Assembly (NCBI GenBank): GCA_000314955.1
Contig: BAEM01000002.1
Coordinates: 1 to 64,000, forward strand
Origin: Paraglaciecola chathamensis S18K6
Lineage (GTDB): Bacteria > Pseudomonadota > Gammaproteobacteria > Enterobacterales > Alteromonadaceae
Length of the DNA stretch: 64,000 nt
Reading direction: 5' to 3'
The notes under the pieces are model-generated. The model did no database searches. It was not told the origin of the DNA and worked only from the letters and a program-made list of their open reading frames with translations. Of this stretch, positions 29,551 to 38,450 are shown in pieces. The position numbers and the translations under genes are program-made. Within the stretch, counting starts at the first letter, position 1. Each line of letters opens with the position of its first letter.

Positions 29551-30897
29551 ATGCATTTACATATTTTAGGTATCTGCGGAACGTTTATGGGTGGCATCGC
29601 TGCTATTGCAAAGGCGATGGGCCATAAAGTAACCGGTTCTGACAACAACGTTTATCCTCCGATGAGCACACAACTTGAATCTTTAGGTATTGAGTTAACC
29701 CAAGGTTTTGATGAAGACCAATTCGACCCCCAACCTGATATGGTGGTGATAGGGAACGCCCTTTCGCGGGGCAATCTTGCCGTTGAATATGTACTTAATC
29801 GAGGCCTTCCTTATACCAGTGGCCCGCAATGGTTATTGGAAAACGTACTTAATGATCGTTGGGTTCTTGCGGTTTCAGGTACTCACGGCAAAACCAGTAC
29901 CTCGAGTATGTTAGCTTGGATATTAGAGAGCGCAGGGATGTCTCCGGGCTTTTTGATTGGGGGTATACCACAGAACTTTGGCATTTCAGCCCGCTTAGGA
30001 GAGACCCCGTTTTTCGTTATTGAAGCCGATGAATACGACAGTGCTTTTTTTGATAAACGTTCAAAATTCGTTCATTACCGACCTCGAACACTGGTGATCA
30101 ATAACCTCGAATTTGATCACGCGGACATTTTTGACAGCATTGCAGATATCCAAAAACAGTTTCACCATCTTATTCGTATGATACCCGGTAACGGCCTCGT
30201 CATTGCGCCTAAAGCGGATACGCATATTACCCAAGTGCTCGATAAAGGCTGCTGGTCTCCAGTGCAGTTTGTTGGAAGTGATTGGAAAGTGGCAGAGTGT
30301 GCAGCCGACGGCAGTGAGTTTGATGTGGTGTATAAAGGAACATCCTTTGGCCGGGTTAAATGGTCGCTGTTAGGTCAGCACAACGTACAAAATGCCATGA
30401 TGGCGATAATTGCTGCTCGTCACGCAGGCGTGTTGCCTGAAGTGGCTATCGAAGCGTTGACCAATTTCGTTAATGCGAAGCGCCGTATGGAAGTACTCGG
30501 TACGGTCAACGGTATAACTGTTTATGACGATTTTGCCCACCATCCCACAGCGATATCGACAACCTTAGAAGGGCTGCGAGCAAAAGTAGGGAAAGCGAGG
30601 ATTCTAGCGGTTCTTGAACCACGCTCAAATACAATGAAAATGGGGGTCCACAAACAAACACTCGCTCAGTCTTGGTCTGCTGCCGACCAAGTTTTTATTT
30701 ATCAACCGAGCCATTTGAGCTGGTCAATGGATGCATTACTGGCGCAGAGCGAGGTGACTACCTCATTACATGATGATCTGGAAATACTAGAAAAATCTAT
30801 ATTGTCTTATGCTAAACCGGGCGACCATATATTAATTATGAGTAACGGCGGATTTGGTGGTATTCATCAGCACTTGCTACAAAAACTGTCACAGTAA
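29551..30897 (+). CDS. mpl: UDP-N-acetylmuramate:tripeptide ligase Mpl
   Basis: Mpl recycles the murein tripeptide L-Ala-gamma-D-Glu-meso-Dap by joining it to UDP-MurNAc. The 448 residues start MHLHILGICGTFMGGIAAIAKAMGH, then have the Mur ligase ATP site SGTHGKTSTSSM, EADEYDSAFFDKRSKF, NNLEFDHADIF and the C-domain motif YDDFAHHPTAI. These are Mpl-type rather than MurC features. It is divergent from fbp, the usual gammaproteobacterial arrangement. Confidence 0.97.
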   Translation: MHLHILGICGTFMGGIAAIAKAMGHKVTGSDNNVYPPMSTQLESLGIELTQGFDEDQFDPQPDMVVIGNALSRGNLAVEYVLNRGLPYTSGPQWLLENVLNDRWVLAVSGTHGKTSTSSMLAWILESAGMSPGFLIGGIPQNFGISARLGETPFFVIEADEYDSAFFDKRSKFVHYRPRTLVINNLEFDHADIFDSIADIQKQFHHLIRMIPGNGLVIAPKADTHITQVLDKGCWSPVQFVGSDWKVAECAADGSEFDVVYKGTSFGRVKWSLLGQHNVQNAMMAIIAARHAGVLPEVAIEALTNFVNAKRRMEVLGTVNGITVYDDFAHHPTAISTTLEGLRAKVGKARILAVLEPRSNTMKMGVHKQTLAQSWSAADQVFIYQPSHLSWSMDALLAQSEVTTSLHDDLEILEKSILSYAKPGDHILIMSNGGFGGIHQHLLQKLSQ

Positions 30898-30961
30898 ACC
30901 GACATAATTATTCGTTAATTCTCAGGCTTGATATAGCCATGCAAATAGGAATTTTTAATAC

Positions 30962-31732
30962 ATGTACAAATTTATGATTGGCGTCCTTGCACTTTCTTTT
31001 AGTGTCAACGTGTTAGCTTGGGGGCAAATTGGACATAGGGTAACGGGCGCTATTGCTCAGCAACATTTGACCGCACAGGCACAAGCAGCCATTAGCGCTT
31101 TATTGCCTAATGAAGACTTGGCCGAGGCATCAACTTATCCAGATGAAATGCGTTCTAACCCAGATGAGTTTTGGCAAAAGAAGGCCGGTCCATTTCATTA
31201 CGTGACAATCCCTAGAGGCAAAACATATCCACAAATCGGCGCGCCCGAAGAAGGGGACGGGGTCACTGCATTGAGCAAGTTTACTGAGACGTTAAAAAGT
31301 AGTGAAGCTAGCAAAGAAGATAAGCAGCTAGCACTGCGTTTTATCGTGCATATTATCGGTGATTTGCATCAGCCGTTGCACGCAGGTGACGGGACTGACC
31401 GAGGAGGTAACGATTTTAAAGTGAACTTCTTTTGGCAAGACACCAACTTGCATCGAGTATGGGATAGCGAGTTAATAGAGCAACGTAAACTGTCGTACAC
31501 AGAATGGACAGAGAAACTTAGTCGCAAAATAAGCGAGCAAAATGTTGAGCGCTGGAAAACCACTGATCCAAAAGTATGGATAGCGGAAAGTATTAAAATT
31601 CGCAACGAAATTTATCCCGAAGAAAAAAGCATTTCTTGGGATTATTTATATAATCACTTACCTCAAGCGCAAGAGCGCTTAAAAATGGCAGGCATACGCA
31701 TTGCCACTTATTTGAACGAGATTTATAAATAA
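30962..31732 (+). CDS. Secreted S1/P1-type nuclease
   Basis: This is a 256-residue zinc-dependent nuclease of the S1/P1 family, exported by a signal peptide ending VLA before WGQIGHR. Cleavage there leaves Trp as residue 1, whose amino group ligates zinc in this family, and the other ligands follow: His of GHR, Asp of STYPDEM, His of FHYVTIP, and His/Asp of HIIGDLHQPLHAGDGTDRGGND. The trinuclear zinc set appears complete. It probably degrades single-stranded nucleic acid or 3'-nucleotides outside the cytoplasm. The T2SS in this window is a possible exporter to the medium (inference). Confidence 0.88.
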   Translation: MYKFMIGVLALSFSVNVLAWGQIGHRVTGAIAQQHLTAQAQAAISALLPNEDLAEASTYPDEMRSNPDEFWQKKAGPFHYVTIPRGKTYPQIGAPEEGDGVTALSKFTETLKSSEASKEDKQLALRFIVHIIGDLHQPLHAGDGTDRGGNDFKVNFFWQDTNLHRVWDSELIEQRKLSYTEWTEKLSRKISEQNVERWKTTDPKVWIAESIKIRNEIYPEEKSISWDYLYNHLPQAQERLKMAGIRIATYLNEIYK

Positions 31733-31754
31733 ATCTTGGTCAATAGCAGGCAGT

Positions 31755-31782
31755 AAAAAGGCAGCGAATTTGCTGCCTTTTT
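31755..31782. terminator. Bidirectional terminator between nuclease gene and hemE
   Basis: AAAAAGGCAGC pairs with GCTGCCTTTTT around a 6-base loop; T-runs on both strands. Confidence 0.9.
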
Positions 31783-31799
31783 ATTGCCACAACGCAAGA

Positions 31800-32867
31800 C
31801 TAGCTTTTGTGATATTGGGCGCTGTATTTGTGAACTGCATCAACAAAGACTTTGGCGTTTTCAGGCGGCACATCTAAATGAATACCATGGCCCAAATTGA
31901 ATACATGGCCTGAGCCTTCTCCAAATCCCGCCAGTATTGTTTGTACTTCCTGTTCAATACGCTCTGGTGACGCATAAAGCATTGAAGGGTCCATATTCCC
32001 TTGTAGCGCTACTTTATCGCCTATTCGTGCTTTAGCATTGTCTATATCGATGGTCCAATCTAGCCCAACACCGTCACAGCCAGTAGCTGCTATCGATTCT
32101 AACCACATACCCGCATTTTTGGTAAATAGGGTCACAGGGACTTTGCGCCCATCGTTTTCCCGGGTTAGTCCATCGACGATTTTATGCATGTATTGCAATG
32201 AAAAATCTTGATAGTCGCGAGGAGACAAGACCCCGCCCCAAGTATCAAACACCATGACAGACTGAGCGCCGGCTGCGATCTGAGCATTGAGGTATAAAAT
32301 GACCGAATCGGCCAGTTTATCTAACAACAAATGCAGGGCTTTGGGATCACTAAAAGCCATCTTTTTGATTTTGGTGAAGGCTTTACTTGAACCGCCTTCA
32401 ATCATGTAAGTCGCTAGCGTCCACGGGCTACCGGAGAAACCAATAAGAGGGACTTCACCTTGTAAGTTTTTACGAATGGTACGCACCGCATTCATGACGT
32501 ACTGTAACTCTTGTTCAGGATCAGGAGCAGGTAGATTTTGGATATCAGCCATACATGTTAAAGGTCGTGCAAACTTAGGACCTTCACCTTGTTCAAAGTA
32601 CAAGCCTAAGCCCATGGCATCTGGAATAGTGAGTATGTCTGAAAACAAAATGGCGGCATCTAGGTCGAAGCGACGTAGTGGCTGCAATGTGACTTCACAG
32701 GCTAATTCTGCATTTTTACATAATGACATAAAGTCACCGGCTTGGGCGCGAGTCGCTTTGTACTCAGGTAGATAACGGCCAGCCTGACGCATCATCCACA
32801 CGGGCGTGACATCAACGGGTTGGCGGAGTAAAGCGCGAAGATAGCGGTCGTTTTTTAACGAAGTCAT
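31800..32867 (-). CDS. hemE: Uroporphyrinogen decarboxylase
   Basis: HemE removes four acetate carboxyls from uroporphyrinogen III to give coproporphyrinogen III in haem synthesis. The 355 residues (E. coli 354) include [62 protein letters not shown] and [15 protein letters not shown]. Start is the ATG at 32867 with a good GAGGAA; an upstream in-frame start would add 20 foreign residues. Confidence 0.97.
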   Translation of the reverse strand: MTSLKNDRYLRALLRQPVDVTPVWMMRQAGRYLPEYKATRAQAGDFMSLCKNAELACEVTLQPLRRFDLDAAILFSDILTIPDAMGLGLYFEQGEGPKFARPLTCMADIQNLPAPDPEQELQYVMNAVRTIRKNLQGEVPLIGFSGSPWTLATYMIEGGSSKAFTKIKKMAFSDPKALHLLLDKLADSVILYLNAQIAAGAQSVMVFDTWGGVLSPRDYQDFSLQYMHKIVDGLTRENDGRKVPVTLFTKNAGMWLESIAATGCDGVGLDWTIDIDNAKARIGDKVALQGNMDPSMLYASPERIEQEVQTILAGFGEGSGHVFNLGHGIHLDVPPENAKVFVDAVHKYSAQYHKS

Positions 32868-32982
32868 GAATTTCCTCTGTAAAATCTGTAAAAGTGGTGC
32901 GCCAGTCCTAGGCCAAAAAGGCGACATTGTACTCTTTTAGGCATGATGAAGAAGCGAATATCAACCTAAATATTGTAAATAC

Positions 32983-33012
32983 TTGCAACAAGCCCCGAAA
33001 CTCTGTTATAAC
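32983..33012 (+). promoter_or_regulatory. Strong sigma-70-like promoter facing away from hemE
   Basis: TTGCAA (32983-32988) and TTATAAC (33006-33012) are 17-18 bases apart on the plus strand, where no protein gene follows before the next terminator. It fits the start of a small RNA. Confidence 0.6.
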
Positions 33013-33018
33013 AATGTT

Positions 33019-33103
33019 GCGCAAGCAAACTAACAACAAGAAGCTCGAAAAAACGAGACTTAGACGCTAAAATATTCGAACCCCACTTAAAGTGGGGTTT
33101 TTT
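33019..33103 (+). ncRNA. Candidate trans-encoded small RNA (about 85 nt)
   Basis: A promoter-like sequence ends at 33012 and a classical terminator lies at 33079-33103 on the plus strand. Both neighbours, hemE and nudC, are on the minus strand, so the terminator has no protein gene to serve. The inferred transcript has an A-rich unstructured 5' part, a small hairpin CTCG-AAAAAA-CGAG near 33044-33057 and the terminator hairpin with a U-run, the layout of an Hfq-type sRNA. No ORF with a start and ribosome site is seen. The start point is estimated. Confidence 0.6.
33079..33103 (+). terminator. Rho-independent terminator of the candidate sRNA
   Basis: AACCCCACT pairs with AGTGGGGTT around a 3-base loop and is followed by T to 33103. 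On the minus strand no T-run follows, so it does not serve nudC. Confidence 0.88.
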
Positions 33104-33120
33104 ATGTTAGTTGGTTTTAG

Positions 33121-33936
33121 TTACTCTGCGCAAATTTCTTCTATCGTGCGTTCAATTAGCTGCCCTGCAATAGAAAACTTTGGCGGAATATTAGGAAGTT
33201 CATCATATTTAAACCAATGAGCTTCGATTATTTCATGACCATCGACTTTGATATCGCCACTGTCAAAATCAGCGAGAAAACCTACCATTAACGAATGAGG
33301 AAATGGCCAAGGTTGACTCGACATATATCTTAGGTTTTTGATTGCGACGCCGACCTCTTCAAATACTTCCCGATGAACCGCGTTTTCTAGGGTTTCACCG
33401 CTTTCCACAAACCCAGCCAGCGTAGAGAACATATTTCGGTCTTTTTGTGGCTTGCCTTGCGCTAACAGGATTTTATCTTCGTGGCGAATAGCGACAATGA
33501 TGCAAGGTGATATTCTTGGGTAGCATCTATGATGACAGCGATGGCATTGCATCGCCATTTCCCAATCGATTTTTTGCATGGTTGAGCCACACTGACCACA
33601 AAATCTGTGCGTTCTTAAAAAAAGTGCTACTTGCCATGCGCGTGCAGCCACAGAGAAGAGTTCTAGGTCATCGTGAAGTAATAAACTTCTAAGATGAGCC
33701 AATTGTGCACCGCTATGCTCAATAACCTCATTTCCCATATCAATGAGGTAGCACATCTGCTCGTTGTGTTCACCTACTTGAACTATTTGTTCTTTATAAG
33801 CGTGGGCAAAGCCAAGGTTGTTCCAGCTTTCGATCAAGGGGCCTTGTGCTTCATGGGGAACGAGAAGTTTTTCGGCGCTAAAGATAAACCAAATACTGGG
33901 GGTGTCGGCGTTAACGTTTACGTTTTGTTTAATCAT
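33121..33936 (-). CDS. nudC: NAD+ diphosphatase / RNA deNADding enzyme NudC
   Basis: NudC cleaves NADH/NAD+ to NMNH and AMP, and removes NAD caps from RNA 5' ends. The 271 residues have the zinc ribbon (CGQC and CHRCHH), the full Nudix box GFVESGETLENAVHREVFEEVGV, and the NudC signature SQPWPFPHS just after it. An adjacent candidate sRNA and hemE complete the neighbourhood; nudC-hemE linkage is also seen in enterobacteria. Confidence 0.95.
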   Translation of the reverse strand: MIKQNVNVNADTPSIWFIFSAEKLLVPHEAQGPLIESWNNLGFAHAYKEQIVQVGEHNEQMCYLIDMGNEVIEHSGAQLAHLRSLLLHDDLELFSVAARAWQVALFLRTHRFCGQCGSTMQKIDWEMAMQCHRCHHRCYPRISPCIIVAIRHEDKILLAQGKPQKDRNMFSTLAGFVESGETLENAVHREVFEEVGVAIKNLRYMSSQPWPFPHSLMVGFLADFDSGDIKVDGHEIIEAHWFKYDELPNIPPKFSIAGQLIERTIEEICAE

Positions 33937-34267
33937 AATATGTATATCACCACTTTTAGCTATGCCTAATTAACATAGCCATTTGCATTGTCTTAACTGC
34001 AAATTATGCTCGAAATGCCTCTTAACAATATTAGCTTCGTAACCAACAAATTATCGATTCAGCTTTGGTTAAGAAATACTTGCTCACAATGATACGCAAT
34101 ATGTGCATTAAATCCTCAACTTTATGAAGTAAATCAAGCTACTATTCGTACAAAGCCCTTTAGATGAGTGATATACTTCGCTAAAATGACTAGATATTGA
34201 AAATCACGTTGCGGGGCTTTAATCTTAAGAGTGTAACGGGATTAACGCGAAGGCCAACGGTATAAAG
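33937..34267. other. Divergent nudC/zur intergenic region
   Basis: This AT-rich region must carry promoters for nudC and zur. TTGAAA near 34197 with TTTAAT about 15 bases on is a weak candidate for zur. No ORF, terminator or clear palindromic Zur box was recognised. Confidence 0.35.
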
Positions 34268-34699
34268 ATGAGCAATGAATCACAAGTAGAGAAAGCACGT
34301 CAATACTGTGAACAGGAAGGCGCACGTTTCACCCATTTGAGGGAAACGGTTTATGCCTTACTGTTGGACAAAAAAGGCGCTGTGGGCGCATATGACTTGT
34401 TGGACACATTAAAAGAAACGGAAAGCAATGCTAAGCCTGCAACTGTTTATCGAACGTTGGATTTCTTACTTGAATTGGGCTTGATCCATAGGGTCGAGTC
34501 GACCAACGCGTTTGTTGCGTGCCATCACTTTGGTTGCAGCCATCCCGTTCAGTTTTTGATCTGTGACAACTGCGGTTTGGTGAAAGAAATCCAATCCGAG
34601 GGGCTACAAGATACTTTGGTAAAACAAGCCCAGACCCATGGCTTTCAGGTATCAAAGCAAACCATTGAAGCTCATGGTTTATGCACGTCATGCCAGTAG
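34268..34699 (+). CDS. zur: Zinc uptake regulator Zur (Fur family)
   Basis: This 143-residue Fur-family repressor is closer to Zur than Fur: it shares AYDLLDTLKETE, AKPATVYRTLDFLLELGLIHRVESTN, CDNCG and the C-terminal IEAHGLCTSC with E. coli Zur. Paired cysteines CDNC and CTSC form the structural zinc site, and His/Cys of CHHFGCSHP fit the regulatory site. It should repress zinc-uptake genes when zinc is sufficient; none are in the window. Followed 49 bases later by cheX. Confidence 0.93.
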   Translation: MSNESQVEKARQYCEQEGARFTHLRETVYALLLDKKGAVGAYDLLDTLKETESNAKPATVYRTLDFLLELGLIHRVESTNAFVACHHFGCSHPVQFLICDNCGLVKEIQSEGLQDTLVKQAQTHGFQVSKQTIEAHGLCTSCQ

Positions 34700-34748
34700 A
34701 GTTACAGGGTATGCAAACTTGCGATAGACGGCAGGAATTGTAGTCAAT

Positions 34749-35213
34749 ATGAATGCAGAGTTTATTAATCCGTTTATTGCCGCTTTACGTAATGTGCTTA
34801 GTACTATGGCACAAATTGAGTTGGTATCCGGTAAGCCGCAGAGAAAAACAGCAGCGACAGCTCAGGGCGATGTATCAGGTTTAATCGGCATGGTGGGTGA
34901 TGATGTGAAGGGCTCGCTATCTATTACCTTTGAAACCAGTATTGCGCTAAAAGTGATGCAGAATATGCTTGGGGAGCAGCCTGAAGCAATAAACGACGAT
35001 GTTGCTGATATGGTGGGCGAAATTACCAATATGATTTGTGGCGGGGCCAAAAACGAGCTAGCTAAACTTGGTTACAATTTTGGTATGGCGACGCCAGTTG
35101 TAGTTTTCGGTAAAGATCATACACTAAGTCATACTGCGTCTGGTCAAAAAATGATCATGCCGTTTGCGAGCGAGCACGGCAAAGTCTTTTTAGAGATGTG
35201 TTTTGACAAGTAG
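34749..35213 (+). CDS. cheX: CheX/CheC-type chemotaxis phosphatase
   Basis: This 154-residue CheX-like protein has [20 protein letters not shown], which holds the ExxN active-site motif that dephosphorylates CheY-P in this family. The rest ([19 protein letters not shown]) also fits. It lies far from any chemotaxis operon here and is overlapped by yjbQ. The partner receiver is unknown. Confidence 0.85.
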   Translation: MNAEFINPFIAALRNVLSTMAQIELVSGKPQRKTAATAQGDVSGLIGMVGDDVKGSLSITFETSIALKVMQNMLGEQPEAINDDVADMVGEITNMICGGAKNELAKLGYNFGMATPVVVFGKDHTLSHTASGQKMIMPFASEHGKVFLEMCFDK

Positions 35214-35640
35214 TCAGCCTAATTGGTATCAAGAACAGTTGCGTTTGCGCGCAAAACCAAGAGGGTTTCATCTTGTAACAGATGAGATAGTGGGGCAGTT
35301 AGATGCGCTCACTAAGATAAATATTGGTATCTTGAATCTGTTTATTCAGCATACGAGTGCCAGTTTGACGATTAATGAAAATGCAGACCCTACGGTCAGA
35401 GCAGACCTAGAGAGTCACATTAATCAAGCTGTCCCCGAGAATGCGGCATATTATCTGCATAATTACGAGGGATCGGATGATATGCCTGCACATATTAAAG
35501 CCAGTGTATTTGGGAGTAATCTGACAATTCCTATACAAAACGGAAGGTTAGCACTAGGTACCTGGCAAGGAATATATTTGGGTGAGCATAGAAATCATGG
35601 CGGTGAGCGTTGCGTGATTGCAACAATTACTGGCCTATAA
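35203..35640 (+). CDS. yjbQ: YjbQ-family (UPF0047) protein
   Basis: This is a 145-residue UPF0047 protein. Family markers: [56 protein letters not shown] and [21 protein letters not shown]. coli YjbQ has weak thiamin-phosphate synthase activity, and the physiological role is unsettled. It starts at TTG, overlapping the end of cheX by 11 bases, so translation is probably coupled. Confidence 0.92.
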   Translation: MTSSQPNWYQEQLRLRAKPRGFHLVTDEIVGQLDALTKINIGILNLFIQHTSASLTINENADPTVRADLESHINQAVPENAAYYLHNYEGSDDMPAHIKASVFGSNLTIPIQNGRLALGTWQGIYLGEHRNHGGERCVIATITGL

Positions 35641-35728
35641 CTATTTTACACACTAAATCAGATTATATACCGATGCTTAGGCGGCGGTGATATCAAATGA
35701 TTAACACAATACATTAAGGACGTTTATT

Positions 35729-36835
35729 ATGAAAAAAACCATGACAGCCATGGGTATCTTACTTGCTTTTACCAGTGGAGCATTCGCTCAATCTGCGCCA
35801 GTAGGCGACAAATGGGTAGGTGGTTTCGGTGAATATTATAAAACTGACGGTGAGCTAGACGGCGCACCTACTTTTTATGATGACGGTGTTGGCTTCGGTG
35901 CTGAACTAGGTTTTCGTTTTAAGCCTCAGTGGGCAGCACGTTTAGAGTGGTCTCACTTGAACATCGATCAAACAGGTGGTTTAGGTGATGAATCTGGCAA
36001 CCGTCTTGGTGTTGATGCTATGTACTTCTTGCCTGACGACTTAATGTATGTTTTCGCAGGTGTTAAACATCTTGATTTAACTGATAGCTCTCGTTTAGCT
36101 AACGTTGGTTTGGGTAAGCATTGGAACATTAACGACAAATGGCGTGTGATTACTGAAATCGCTGCATACCATGACTTCGGCGAAGCGTACAATGATGTAA
36201 GCGCTAAAATCGGTCTAGCGTACAGCTTTGGTGCTACGTCAGCTCCTGTTACTCGTGATTCTGACAATGACGGCGTAAACAACAGCATAGACAAGTGTCC
36301 TGGCACTGCTCCAGGCGTTCAGGTAGATGCTATGGGTTGTGCATTGGCTGCTACTGCTGTTGAAGTTGATTCTGACAATGATGGTGTTGTAGATAGCCAA
36401 GACAAATGTGCTAACACGCCTTCTTCAGACAAAGTAGATGCAACTGGTTGTAGTATTTTCACTGAAGTTGAAGTTGAAGAAACCTTACGTATCTTGTTCG
36501 CAAACAACAGTTCAGAAATTGCTAATCGTGCCAACAGCGATATCCGTGACTTTGCTGCATTCATGAAGCGTTTCCCTTCTACAGATACTGTAATCGAAGG
36601 TTACGCATCTGCACCAGGTGAGAGCGAGTACAACCAATGGTTGTCTGAAGAGCGTGCTAAAGCGGTACGTATGGTATTGATTGAAGATTACGACATCAAA
36701 CCTGCTCGCATCACTGCAGTTGGTTATGGCGAAAGCAAATTGCTTGACGCTCCTACTGCTAAAGAAGCTAACAAAATTAACCGTCGCATCGTAGCGCGCG
36801 TTAGTGCTTCTAAGCGTGAGAAAGTAACTAAGTAA
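35729..36835 (+). CDS. OmpA-family outer-membrane porin with TSP3-like linker
   Basis: This is a 368-residue outer-membrane protein. Signal peptide cleaved after AFA (about 20), an eight-stranded beta-barrel-like N-domain (about 25-170), a linker with two calcium-binding TSP type-3-like repeats (DSDNDGVNNSIDKCP and DSDNDGVVDSQDKCA), and a C-terminal OmpA domain. In that domain the usual G-H/Y-T-D motif reads EGYASAPG, so the aspartate that binds peptidoglycan DAP is replaced, while the LSEERA arginine is kept. TAAGGACG precedes the ATG; strong terminator after. Could be an OmpR target (inference). Confidence 0.92.
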   Translation: MKKTMTAMGILLAFTSGAFAQSAPVGDKWVGGFGEYYKTDGELDGAPTFYDDGVGFGAELGFRFKPQWAARLEWSHLNIDQTGGLGDESGNRLGVDAMYFLPDDLMYVFAGVKHLDLTDSSRLANVGLGKHWNINDKWRVITEIAAYHDFGEAYNDVSAKIGLAYSFGATSAPVTRDSDNDGVNNSIDKCPGTAPGVQVDAMGCALAATAVEVDSDNDGVVDSQDKCANTPSSDKVDATGCSIFTEVEVEETLRILFANNSSEIANRANSDIRDFAAFMKRFPSTDTVIEGYASAPGESEYNQWLSEERAKAVRMVLIEDYDIKPARITAVGYGESKLLDAPTAKEANKINRRIVARVSASKREKVTK

Positions 36836-36854
36836 TGAGTTAGTTATACGCACA

Positions 36855-36884
36855 AAAAAAGAGGTGATTATCACCTCTTTTTTT
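36855..36884. terminator. Bidirectional terminator between OmpA-family gene and dnaB
   Basis: A 13-bp stem AAAAAAGAGGTGA/TCACCTCTTTTTT with a 3-base loop; T-runs on both strands. Confidence 0.92.
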
Positions 36885-36911
36885 ATGTCTGCGATTCAGT
36901 TGAAAGGCAGA

Positions 36912-38348
36912 CTAATAATCGTCGTCTCTGGCGGGGCCTGCATAATTATCAAATCGAGAAAACTGGCCTTGGAAGGTGAGTCTTGATGTACCGATAGGGC
37001 CGTTACGCTGCTTACCGATAATAATTTCTGCCACGCCTTTGTCTTCACTGCCCTCGTTATACACTTCATCTCTATATATAAACATAATCAAATCGGCATC
37101 TTGCTCGATTGAACCCGATTCCCTCAGATCCGAGTTAATCGGGCGTTTATCTGAACGCTGCTCTAGTCCCCGGTTTAGCTGTGAAAGGGCCACTACAGGC
37201 ACTTCGAGTTCTTTGGCTAGGGATTTAAGCGAGCGGGAAATCTCTGCAATTTCCAAGGTACGGTTGTCACTCAAGCCTGGTACTTGCATTAATTGCAAAT
37301 AATCGATCATGATGAGGCTAATTCCACCACGATCTCTAGCTAGCTTTCGCGCTCGGGTTCTAACTTCCATTGGCGTTAGGCCAGATGAATCATCAACGTA
37401 CAAATTGTCTTTGTCTTTGAGCATCGCCATGGTGTTTGACATGCGCGCCCAATCTTCGTCATCTAATTGAGCGGTTCGAATTTTGGTTTGATCCACCCGA
37501 CTAAGGGATGCCAACATCCGCATCATAATCTGTTCGGCGGGCATTTCAAGACTGAACACTAACACCGGCTTCTCTTCTAGCAACATCGCGTTTTCGCACA
37601 AGTTCATGGCGAAGGTCGTTTTACCCATAGAAGGACGCGCAGCAACGATGATTAAATCTGAGGGTTGTAGCCCACTGGTTTTTTTATCTAAATCTGTATA
37701 ACCAGTAGAAACACCAGTGACTTCTTTATTGTTTTTAACCAGTTCTTCAAGACGGTCGATGGTCTTAGTCAGTACCGACTCAATGCCTCGAGGCCCTTCA
37801 TTTTTGGCGGTTCGTTTCTCGGCTATTTCGAAAACTTTACTTTCCGCCATGTCGAGCAATTCACCACTGTTTCGCCCTTCAGGGTTGTAGCCAACATCAG
37901 CAATATCGTGCGCAACACCTATTAACTCACGAACAACAGCTCGCTCCTTGATGATATTGGCATATGCTGAGACGTTTGCTGCGCTCGGAGTATTTTTGGC
38001 CAGTTCACCTAAATAGGCAAAGCCACCTGCTTCTTCAAGTTCATCTAAGTTTTCAAGATCTTCTGAAACCGTGATCAAATCAATCGGTTGATTATTTTTC
38101 AGTAGGCGTAAAATTGCGCCATAAATGACTTGATGAGAACGGTTATAAAAATCTTCTTCGGTGACCAACTCTGCGACTTTGTCCCAAGAATCAGGGGCAA
38201 TCAACATACTGCCCAGCACCGATTGCTCCGCCTCAATGGAGTGAGGAGGGACTTTAAGCTTTTCGACTTTTTGATCTTTATTTTTTGCTGAGACGGCTTT
38301 CACAGAAGGTACATTTATCCTCGAAAATAGGTGACTAGTATGCGCCAA
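36912..38348 (-). CDS. dnaB: Replicative DNA helicase DnaB
   Basis: DnaB is the hexameric fork helicase. The match to E. coli DnaB is strong: KVPPHSIEAEQSVLG, FAYLGELAKNTPSAANVSAYA, GLQPSDLIIVAARPSMGKTTFAMNL (Walker A), LIMIDYLQLM (Walker B) and SDLRESGSIEQDADLIMFIYRDE. The start is uncertain. The TTG at 38348 follows AGGGTGA, and a GTG at 38303 would remove 15 N-terminal residues outside the conserved region. Not interrupted by an intein. Convergent with the OmpA-family gene. Confidence 0.96.
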   Translation of the reverse strand: MAHTSHLFSRINVPSVKAVSAKNKDQKVEKLKVPPHSIEAEQSVLGSMLIAPDSWDKVAELVTEEDFYNRSHQVIYGAILRLLKNNQPIDLITVSEDLENLDELEEAGGFAYLGELAKNTPSAANVSAYANIIKERAVVRELIGVAHDIADVGYNPEGRNSGELLDMAESKVFEIAEKRTAKNEGPRGIESVLTKTIDRLEELVKNNKEVTGVSTGYTDLDKKTSGLQPSDLIIVAARPSMGKTTFAMNLCENAMLLEEKPVLVFSLEMPAEQIMMRMLASLSRVDQTKIRTAQLDDEDWARMSNTMAMLKDKDNLYVDDSSGLTPMEVRTRARKLARDRGGISLIMIDYLQLMQVPGLSDNRTLEIAEISRSLKSLAKELEVPVVALSQLNRGLEQRSDKRPINSDLRESGSIEQDADLIMFIYRDEVYNEGSEDKGVAEIIIGKQRNGPIGTSRLTFQGQFSRFDNYAGPARDDDY

Positions 38349-38450
38349 ATCACCCTAGTTAGTAAAGGTGTGATAACGCCGTAAGCGATTAATCAGGCGC
38401 TTTGAAAATAGCTTAGGTGCCTATGAGTATTCGCGGCACATTAACATTGT

